Below are positions 1 through 5,387 of a DNA stretch of 9,496 nt, one piece after another. The number at the start of each line of letters is the position of its first letter. Within the stretch, counting starts at the first letter, position 1. The notes under the pieces were generated by a model. That model did no database searches. It worked only from the letters and a program-made list of their open reading frames with translations, and was not told the origin of the DNA. This DNA is from an uncultured bacterium (GTDB lineage: Bacteria; Hydrogenedentota; Hydrogenedentia; Hydrogenedentales; CAITNO01), in NCBI GenBank assembly GCA_937923585.1, contig CALDSM010000420.1:1-9496 (forward strand), written 5' to 3'. The position numbers and the translations under genes are program-made.

Positions 1-50
1 AGCCCGTAAGGCTGTCCTAGGGGCTGGTATTATAGCCCTTTACCGTCGGC

Positions 51-128
51 GGGGGGTAGCAGCAACGGGGGATGTATGTCGTGGTCCCCCTTAGAAGGGG
101 GCAGTCGCGAAGCGACGGGGGATGTATG
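51..128. repeat. Imperfect direct repeat with nested hairpins
   Basis: The 14-base word acgggggatgtatg occurs at 65-78 and again at 115-128, exactly 50 bases apart, each time preceded by a G-run and a CAG or AGC-rich stretch. The second copy contains two small palindromes: CCCCC (86-90) pairing with GGGGG (97-101), and GTCGC (104-108) pairing with GCGAC (112-116). No codon pattern or protein similarity is evident. It looks like a degraded, intergenic, REP-like repeat; whether it occurs elsewhere in the genome cannot be seen here. Confidence 0.6.
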
Positions 129-153
129 GTGTTGCACCAAGGCTCGATCGTAC

Positions 154-180
154 ACCCTCCGGCCCTTCGGGCCACCCTCC
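154..180. repeat. Short hairpin flanked by ACCCTCC direct repeats
   Basis: GGCCC (161-165) pairs with GGGCC (169-173) around a TTC loop, and the hairpin is bracketed by identical ACCCTCC words at 154-160 and 174-180. It has no U-tract, so it is not a standard intrinsic terminator. It probably belongs to the same repeat-rich non-coding block as the 51-128 repeat. The remaining bases of 1-256 show no supportable gene; a weak GGGCT/AGCCC stem lies at 21-38. Confidence 0.5.
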
Positions 181-256
181 TCAATGGGGGACCCAAGACC
201 GCGAAGCTAGGACGGGGCGTTGCCCTTGCCTTCCCTGCGCGCGGGACCTAAAAGCA

Positions 257-484
257 CTAAGCGGTCGGAGCCTTCGTCGTGAGCAGGTTGCACACCCCGG
301 AAATCACAAAGAGGACATGAAGGACTAGGGACGACCACTTGACCGGCCCCGGCGTGCCCCAGCCGAGGACGTGTTCGGCGAACATCTCCATCAGACCGTA
401 TAGCCCGAAAAACAGTAAGGCGTAGCCCCCAACATAGCGGCGGCAGAGTCGAAGGCGGTTCGTTTCCCTGAAAATTGGCCGCAT
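257..484 (-). CDS. Small two-helix membrane protein, unknown function
   Basis: This is a 75-residue protein if started at the ATG at 484. It has a basic N-terminus (RETNRLRLCRRY), a first hydrophobic segment at about residues 17-36 (GGYALLFFGLYGLMEMF), a polar turn (GWGTPGPVKW), and a second hydrophobic segment at about 51-69 (SLVLHVLFVISGVCNLL). The positive N-terminus and two helices suggest an inner-membrane hairpin protein with both ends in the cytoplasm. The start at 484 is preferred because AAGGA lies about ten bases upstream; an ATG at 535 in the same frame gives 92 residues but has no clear ribosome binding site. The stop is TAG. It is divergent from the plus-strand genes and shares no obvious function with them. 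I recognise no family. The two-helix pattern is the main reason to believe it is real. Confidence 0.55.
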   Translation of the reverse strand: MRPIFRETNRLRLCRRYVGGYALLFFGLYGLMEMFAEHVLGWGTPGPVKWSSLVLHVLFVISGVCNLLTTKAPTA

Positions 485-580
485 GTCACGGGTTTCCTTT
501 CCACCGCTTCCGAGAGCCTTTACTTCCACAATCATAATGGCCGAAAATCAGCGGAACGATCAAAATCAGCATTCAGCAGT

Positions 581-667
581 CCGTCATTCCCGCGAAGGCG
601 GGAATCCGGGAGCGCGAGCACAGGTGTCCCGCTGCATTCTGGATTCCCGCCTTCGCGGGAATGACGG
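581..667. repeat. Inverted repeat, 27-base perfect arms
   Basis: Arm 581-607 is the exact reverse complement of arm 641-667, with a 33-base loop between them. Each arm begins and ends with the word CCGTCATTCCCGCG or its complement, and each is itself a hairpin (TTCCCGC 587-593 with GCGGGAA 598-604). From memory this resembles a palindromic repeat common in many environmental bacterial genomes, mobile as a non-coding element. It ends 23 bases before the start codon of the next gene, so any transcript entering from upstream carries the hairpin in its leader. Confidence 0.85.
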
Positions 668-690
668 ACGTATCAACCACGGAGATTGCG

Positions 691-2526
691 ATGAGAAGAC
701 ACATCGGTCTGGGCGCGGCGCTCCTGATTTCCTCCGTTGCCGCCGCGGCCGCATTTCCCGACCATGGGGCAATCGACAAGGGCCCGTGGCACGTCACGCT
801 GCTGCCGGGGCAGTCGGGGTTTGTCTTCACCATGTACGGCTGTCCGGGGGAACTGGACAAGCTGAAGCAGATGGTGGCGGTGATGCAGGAGAAGGGGCTG
901 GGCAACGGTTTTGACCCGGGGCCGACGGCCTGCGCCGCGTCCAAGCCGCTGTTTGAGTATTTGGCGTCCATTCACTGGCCCATGATCTGTTATCCCGGCC
1001 ACGGCGATTTCCAGATCAAGGACGGCAACGCGCGCCTTTCCGACGCCGACGAGGCGGCCATGCAGGTGCTGGACCGGGCGGGTGTCTTCAGCGCCATCCA
1101 GTTGGGCGAATGGGGCTACTACTTCCACAACCTGTCCCATGACGAAAACTGGTGGCGCGGCGTGTATGGCGTGAACTTCGACAAGATGAAGATCTTCATG
1201 AAGCCGAAGGGTCTGGCGGGCTACGACACGCGGCCCACGAGCAAACGCGAATGCTATGCGATTGTGAGGGACTATTTCATGACGCGCCAGCGCGCCATGC
1301 GCGGGCGCAACATGAGCGTCACCGGGCACTCGCACTACGAGGCCTACGCCGCCGAATGGGGTGCGCGGGTCGTCGGGCTGGAGGTCTGTGAGAACATCGC
1401 GTTCACCCAGTCCAAGATCGCCTTCGCGCGCGGCGCGGCGCGGCAGTGGGGCCTGCCGTGGTCATTGCAGGCGAGCCCGTGGTTCTCCGGCGCCTGTACG
1501 ACCAACGGCCCGCTCCGTATCGAGGGCAAGGACGCGCGCGGGCTCGATGCGGGCCATTCGCTGAGCCTCTACCGGCGCATGTGGCTGCACGGCTGGTTCG
1601 CCGGCGCGGCTTTCGTCACGCCGGAAAACAGCAGCGCCATCTTCTTCGAGGACAGCGCCAACCCCGGCGAGCTCACGTCGCACGGCGAGGCCGCGGCGGA
1701 ATGCTTTGCCTTCATGCGCAGCCATGACCGCGGCATTCCCTACACGCCCCTGGCGGTCGTGCTCGACCATTACGCAGGGTACAACGGGTTTATGGGCCAT
1801 CCGTGGGGCATTTTGGAGAACACGCCGGGCGACATTGAAATCAACGATCTGTTCGTTTGGCAGTTGTACCCGAATTCCGACCACATCCACCAGCCGCCCA
1901 ACCCGGACAACCCCGAAGACCGCTACCTGCGCGCCACACCCTACGGTGAACTGGCCGACGTGCTGCTGTCCTCCGCGAAGGCGGAAACGTTATCCGCCTA
2001 TCCCGTGCTGCTGCTTGCGGGCGACGTGGATTTTGACGCGGCCTTTGTGGAGGCACTCTGCGGCGCGCTGAAGCACGGCAGCCGTGTGCTGCTGCACCCG
2101 CGCCACCGCGACGCATTGGGCGACAACATGAAACGGTTGCAGGAGGCAGGGGCGGTGGAAGTCCTGGATGTGTGGACCAACCCGGACACCCAACGGCCCG
2201 CCGCCATTCCCAACGAACGGCTCACGCAACTCGCTGCGGAGTATCTCCCCTTTGCCGTCGAAGGCGACCCGGTGCAGTACCAGGTCAACCGCACCACCGG
2301 TGGCTGGGTGGTGGAACTCATCAACAACGCGGGTGTGGCAAAGAAGCCCAAAGAACCCGCCGTGGTGGACCCGTCAGCCGTGGCGAACGTGAAGATTACC
2401 CCCAAGACGGTTGTGACCAAGGCGCGCGAATGGCGCACCGGCCAGGAATTGAAGAGCGGCCCGTCAATTGATGTGCAGATTCCTTCCGGTGAAACACGGT
2501 TTCTGGAAGTGGAGGTTGGAGTCTAG
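691..2526 (+). CDS. Exported TIM-barrel glycoside-hydrolase-like protein, family unassigned
   Basis: This is a 611-residue protein. The start at 691 is chosen because GGAG (681-684) sits six bases upstream and the protein then begins with a signal peptide (MRRHIGLGAALLISSVAAAAA, probable cleavage after Ala21). An earlier in-frame ATG at 661 lies inside the inverted repeat and would spoil the signal peptide. Residues about 30-410 are rich in aromatic and acidic strand-end motifs typical of a sugar-active barrel: LGEWGYYFHN (E140), GHSHYEAY (E217), GLEVCEN (E231, E234) and FVTPENSS (E312). E312 after a hydrophobic strand is my best nucleophile candidate; the acid/base is uncertain. Residues about 430-490 (YPVLLLAGDVDFD, then HGSRVLLHPRH) look like the flavodoxin-like amidotransferase fold found after the barrel in GH42-type enzymes. 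The last 80 residues look like a beta-sandwich. It ends with TAG. Enzyme activity is inferred from layout and neighbours only. Confidence 0.75.
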   Translation: MRRHIGLGAALLISSVAAAAAFPDHGAIDKGPWHVTLLPGQSGFVFTMYGCPGELDKLKQMVAVMQEKGLGNGFDPGPTACAASKPLFEYLASIHWPMICYPGHGDFQIKDGNARLSDADEAAMQVLDRAGVFSAIQLGEWGYYFHNLSHDENWWRGVYGVNFDKMKIFMKPKGLAGYDTRPTSKRECYAIVRDYFMTRQRAMRGRNMSVTGHSHYEAYAAEWGARVVGLEVCENIAFTQSKIAFARGAARQWGLPWSLQASPWFSGACTTNGPLRIEGKDARGLDAGHSLSLYRRMWLHGWFAGAAFVTPENSSAIFFEDSANPGELTSHGEAAAECFAFMRSHDRGIPYTPLAVVLDHYAGYNGFMGHPWGILENTPGDIEINDLFVWQLYPNSDHIHQPPNPDNPEDRYLRATPYGELADVLLSSAKAETLSAYPVLLLAGDVDFDAAFVEALCGALKHGSRVLLHPRHRDALGDNMKRLQEAGAVEVLDVWTNPDTQRPAAIPNERLTQLAAEYLPFAVEGDPVQYQVNRTTGGWVVELINNAGVAKKPKEPAVVDPSAVANVKITPKTVVTKAREWRTGQELKSGPSIDVQIPSGETRFLEVEVGV

Positions 2527-2547
2527 GAAACAAGCGACTTCCTTTTC

Positions 2548-2652
2548 GAGTGCGTGCGGCCATGCCGCCGCTTTTGCCTTAAGTCGTGCGTTTACCCAAA
2601 CTCGGGGTCATTTCGCTGACAACGAAAAGCGGCGGCATGGCCGCACGCACTC
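2548..2652. repeat. Long inverted repeat, 28-base perfect arms
   Basis: Arm 2548-2575 (GAGTGCGTGCGG...GCTTTT) is the exact reverse complement of arm 2625-2652, separated by 49 bases. Each arm contains its own smaller palindrome (GCGGC CAT GCCGC), so a four-way or cruciform fold is possible. A-rich sequence follows the right arm, so for the plus-strand gene ending at 2526 it lacks the U-tract of an intrinsic terminator. It is different in sequence from the inverted repeats at 581-667 and 5236-5341. It is probably a non-autonomous repeat element; no transposase or clear target duplication is visible. Confidence 0.85.
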
Positions 2653-2668
2653 AAAAAAAGGGCACGAA

Positions 2669-2686
2669 GCCGGCGGGGACGCCGGC
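2669..2686. repeat. GC-rich hairpin, 7-bp stem
   Basis: GCCGGCG (2669-2675) pairs with CGCCGGC (2680-2686) around a GGGA loop, and GCTCCCAG follows. It lies 16 bases after the long inverted repeat and upstream of the candidate promoter for the GH127 gene. It resembles another class of dispersed intergenic repeat and has no U-tract. Confidence 0.55.
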
Positions 2687-2712
2687 GCTCCCAGTAAGCA
2701 TCCGACTCGCGT

Positions 2713-2741
2713 TTGCCCCTGCCTTCGTTTCCCGGTATATT
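2713..2741 (+). promoter_or_regulatory. Candidate sigma-70-type promoter for the GH127 gene
   Basis: TTGCCC (2713-2718, four of six matches to TTGACA) and TATATT (2736-2741, five of six matches to TATAAT) are spaced by exactly 17 bases. Transcription would begin near 2748, giving a leader of roughly 57 bases before the ATG at 2805, which carries a strong ribosome binding site. AT-rich sequence is rare in this GC-rich region, which adds some weight. The placement supports 2805, not the GTG at 2907, as the original start of the GH127 gene. Confidence 0.45.
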
Positions 2742-2804
2742 GTCAGGTTCCGGTCCGGCGATTTCGCCGGGCCTGTGTTTCCAACCCCAACGGAGGGCGC
2801 GGCA

Positions 2805-2888
2805 ATGGGTTTCGGGAAGATGATGCTGGGCGCGGTGCTGGTGACGGTGCTGGTGGGTACGGCATGGGCACAGGGCGCTCCGGGGTAG
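2805..2888 (+). pseudogene. Signal-peptide segment of the GH127 gene, ended by in-frame TAG
   Basis: ATG at 2805 is preceded by GGAGG (2792-2796) with eight-base spacing. The 27 codons encode a textbook signal peptide: a short basic start (MGFGK), a hydrophobic core (MMLGAVLVTVLVGT) and an AWA|Q cleavage site after residue 22. Codon 28 is TAG (2886-2888). The reading frame continues without shift into DYPITPVKFNKVEVRGGFW, the usual mature start of GH127 proteins. I read this as one gene of 805 codons broken by a single nonsense codon; CAG to TAG is the simplest change. It could also be a strain polymorphism or a sequence error. Confidence 0.8.
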
Positions 2889-2906
2889 GACTATCCCATC
2901 ACCCCC

Positions 2907-5222
2907 GTGAAGTTTAACAAGGTGGAGGTACGCGGCGGATTCTGGGGGGCGCGTTTGGAGACGAACCGCACCTCCACGCTGCCTGCCAATTTCCGCAAGT
3001 GCGAGGAGACGGGCCGCATCGAGAACTTCGAGAAGGCGGCCAAACTCAAGCCCGGCAGGCACAAGGGCATCTTCTTTGACGATTCGGACGTGTACAAGGT
3101 CTGCGAGGGCGCGGCGTACACTTTGGCGCTTCAGCCCGACCCGGCGCTGGACAAGTATCTCGAAGATCTGGTGACGCTCTTCTCAAAGGCACAGGAAGCG
3201 GACGGCTACCTGTACACAGCGCGGACGATTGACCCGGAGCATCCGGCCAACTGCGGCAAGGAGCGTTGGGCCAACCTCAAAGACTGCCATGAGATGTACT
3301 GCATGGGACACATGTTCGAGGCGGCGGTAGCGCATTACGAGGCGACGGGACGGCGCACCTTCCTCGACGTGGCGGTCAAGTGCGGCGACCTGCTGGACCG
3401 TACCTTCGGCGAAGGCAAGAAATACGGCATCTGCGGCCATCCGGAAATCGAACTGGCGCTGGCCAAGCTTTACCGTGCCACGGGTGACGCCAAGTACCTG
3501 AACCTGGCCAAGTTCTTTGTGGACCAGCACGGCAACAAGGAACACCGCGAGGTCTGGGGCGAATACTGCTCCGACCACAAACCCATCCTCCAGCAGGAGG
3601 AGGTCGTGGGCCATGCCGTGCGCGCGGGCTATTTCTACTCGGGCGTGGCCGACGTGGCCGCGCTCACGGGCAGCCCGGAGTACATCGGCGCGATTGACCG
3701 GCTCTGGGAGAACATGGTCTCGAAAAAGATGTACCTGACCGGCGGCGTCGGCGCGAAGCGCGAGGGCGAGGCTTTCGGCGCAAACTATGAACTGCCGAAC
3801 CAGACGGCCTACTGCGAGGCCTGTGCCGCCATTGCCAATGCACTCTGGAACCACCGCATGTTTCTGCTCCACGGCGACGGCAAGTACATGGACGTCTTCG
3901 AGCGGATCATCTACAACGGCTTCCTGTCAGGCCTGTCCATGGAGGGTGACACTTTCTTCTACCCGAACCCGCTCATCGTCGAGGGCCGTTACAAGCGTTC
4001 GCCGTGGTTCGGTTGCTCCTGCTGCCCAACCAACGATGTGCGCTTCATTCCGTCGCTGCCCGGCGCGGCCTACGCCGTCGAAAAGGACCGCATCTACGTG
4101 AGCCTCTACATGGGCGGCGAGGCGGAAGTGGAGGCGCCCTTCGGCACGGTGAAGATTGCGCAGGAAACGCGCTATCCCTGGGACGGTGCCGTGGCGCTGA
4201 CCGTCACACCGGACAAGGCCGGGATCTTCGACCTGCGCCTGCGCATCCCCGGCTGGGTGCAGGGCAAGCCTGTGCCGTCCGACCTCTACCACTACCTGAG
4301 CGCCGACGCCAAGGCCCCGCAGGTGTCGGTCAACGGCAAGCCCGTTGAACTGCAACTGGACAAGGGCTACGCGGTCATCCGCCGCGAGTGGAAACCGGGC
4401 GACAAGGTTGAACTCATGCTCGACATGCCCGTTCGCCGCGTGCTGGCCCATGAGGCGGTCGAGGACGATCGCGGCCGCGTCGCGCTGGAGCGCGGGCCGG
4501 TGGTCTTCTGCGCCGAGGGCATAGACAATGCCGGCCGCGCGCTCAGCCTGTACCTGCCCGACGATGCCCCGCTGGACACGGCATTCCGCGCCGACCTGCT
4601 CAACGGCGTGCAGGTGATCACGGGCATGGCCCACGCGGTGAAACGAGACGGGAACAACGCCGTGGTGGAGGCGGACCACCCGCTGGTGGCCATACCCAAC
4701 TACGCATGGGCGCACCGGGGCGACAGCGACATGGCGGTGTGGATGGCCCGCACGGCGGAAAGGGCCAAGCCCGCGCCGCCGGTGACGCTGATGTCCAGGA
4801 GCACCGCCACGGCCTCGCACGTTTTTCAAGCCGACACGGTCGAGGCCCTTTCCGACGGCATAGAGCCCAAGAACTCCGGCGACCAATCCATCCCGCGCTT
4901 CACCTGGTGGGACAAGAAGGGCGGCACGCAGTGGGTGCAGTACGATTTCCCGGCTGAAACCACCGTGTCCGGTTGCAGCGTCTACTGGTTTGACGACGCG
5001 CCCGGCGGCGGATGCCGGGTGCCCGAAAGATGGCAGGTTCTCTGCAAAGACGGAGAAAAGTGGCGAAAAGTGGACGCGGACGGAGAATATGCGGTCAACA
5101 AGGACACGTGGAGTGACGTTTCCTTCAAGCCCGTGAAGACATCCGCCCTGCGCATTGAGGCCCGCCTGCAGAAGGAGTGCTCCGGCGGGATACTGGAGTG
5201 GAAGGTCAAAGAAGTAAGATAG
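2907..5222 (+). CDS. GH127 beta-L-arabinofuranosidase-type enzyme with C-terminal discoidin-like domain
   Basis: The open frame from GTG 2907 gives 771 residues; coding similarity already begins at 2889, right after the TAG. Family GH127 removes beta-linked L-arabinofuranose using a zinc-bound cysteine nucleophile. Every key residue of the Bifidobacterium longum enzyme HypBA1 has a counterpart: Glu322 as E288 (GEAF), Glu338 and Cys340 as E304 and C306 (YCEAC), and Cys417/418 as C372 and C373 (GCSCCP). The E288-E304 gap of 16 matches HypBA1 exactly. Residues about 1-385 form the alpha/alpha barrel, 390-620 the beta-sandwiches, and about 630-771 a galactose-binding or F5/8 type C-like domain (WVQYDFPAETTVSGCSVYWFDD, DTWSDVSF) likely to bind glycan. 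GTG 2907 has no good ribosome binding site, so without readthrough the protein is probably poorly made and not exported. It ends with TAG. GH127 also includes other activities, so the exact substrate is open. Confidence 0.9.
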   Translation: MKFNKVEVRGGFWGARLETNRTSTLPANFRKCEETGRIENFEKAAKLKPGRHKGIFFDDSDVYKVCEGAAYTLALQPDPALDKYLEDLVTLFSKAQEADGYLYTARTIDPEHPANCGKERWANLKDCHEMYCMGHMFEAAVAHYEATGRRTFLDVAVKCGDLLDRTFGEGKKYGICGHPEIELALAKLYRATGDAKYLNLAKFFVDQHGNKEHREVWGEYCSDHKPILQQEEVVGHAVRAGYFYSGVADVAALTGSPEYIGAIDRLWENMVSKKMYLTGGVGAKREGEAFGANYELPNQTAYCEACAAIANALWNHRMFLLHGDGKYMDVFERIIYNGFLSGLSMEGDTFFYPNPLIVEGRYKRSPWFGCSCCPTNDVRFIPSLPGAAYAVEKDRIYVSLYMGGEAEVEAPFGTVKIAQETRYPWDGAVALTVTPDKAGIFDLRLRIPGWVQGKPVPSDLYHYLSADAKAPQVSVNGKPVELQLDKGYAVIRREWKPGDKVELMLDMPVRRVLAHEAVEDDRGRVALERGPVVFCAEGIDNAGRALSLYLPDDAPLDTAFRADLLNGVQVITGMAHAVKRDGNNAVVEADHPLVAIPNYAWAHRGDSDMAVWMARTAERAKPAPPVTLMSRSTATASHVFQADTVEALSDGIEPKNSGDQSIPRFTWWDKKGGTQWVQYDFPAETTVSGCSVYWFDDAPGGGCRVPERWQVLCKDGEKWRKVDADGEYAVNKDTWSDVSFKPVKTSALRIEARLQKECSGGILEWKVKEVR

Positions 5223-5235
5223 GGATTGAGGTCAA

Positions 5236-5341
5236 CCCGCCGTCATTGCGAGCGAAGCGCGGCAATCTCGTTCTCGCAATGGCCCTGACTTTGGGCTGTG
5301 GTTCCAAGAGATTGCCGCGCCTCGCTCGCAATGACGGCGGG
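5236..5341. repeat. Inverted repeat, 34-base arms with one mismatch
   Basis: Arm 5236-5269 and arm 5308-5341 are reverse complements except for one position (GCGAAGCGC against GCGAGGCGC), separated by 38 bases. The core word GTCATTGCGAGCGA is a pattern I recall from dispersed palindromic repeats in many environmental bacteria. It begins 13 bases after the GH127 stop and ends 46 bases before the next start codon. It could fold in RNA and separate the two transcripts, but it lacks a U-tract. No promoter is evident between it and the next gene. Confidence 0.85.
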
Positions 5342-5387
5342 CGGGGGACCTGAACAAGTCGTAATGCAAAATATGGAGAAGACATCT

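Noticed and set aside
122..328. Short plus-strand open frame of 68 codons
   Set aside because: It starts inside the repeat block, has a low-complexity Arg/Pro/Gly composition without any domain pattern, and overlaps the better-supported minus-strand membrane protein.
661..691. ATG 661 as start of the first hydrolase-like gene
   Set aside because: It lies within the right arm of the inverted repeat, has no ribosome binding site, and would put ten polar residues before a good signal peptide that starts at 691 behind GGAG.
2548..2660. Inverted repeat as intrinsic terminator of the upstream gene
   Set aside because: The right arm is followed by an A-run, not a T-run, on the plus strand, and the 49-base loop is too long for a typical terminator.
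2886..2888. TAG read as an amino acid through genome-wide code change or pyrrolysine
   Set aside because: The GH127 gene and the gene before it both use TAG as their natural final stop, and GH127 enzymes are not known to need a special residue at the signal-peptide junction. Local readthrough remains possible but unsupported.
3927..4886. Open frame of 319 codons on the minus strand inside the GH127 gene
   Set aside because: It is a shadow of a conserved enzyme on the other strand, with a composition typical of antisense translation and no recognisable domain.
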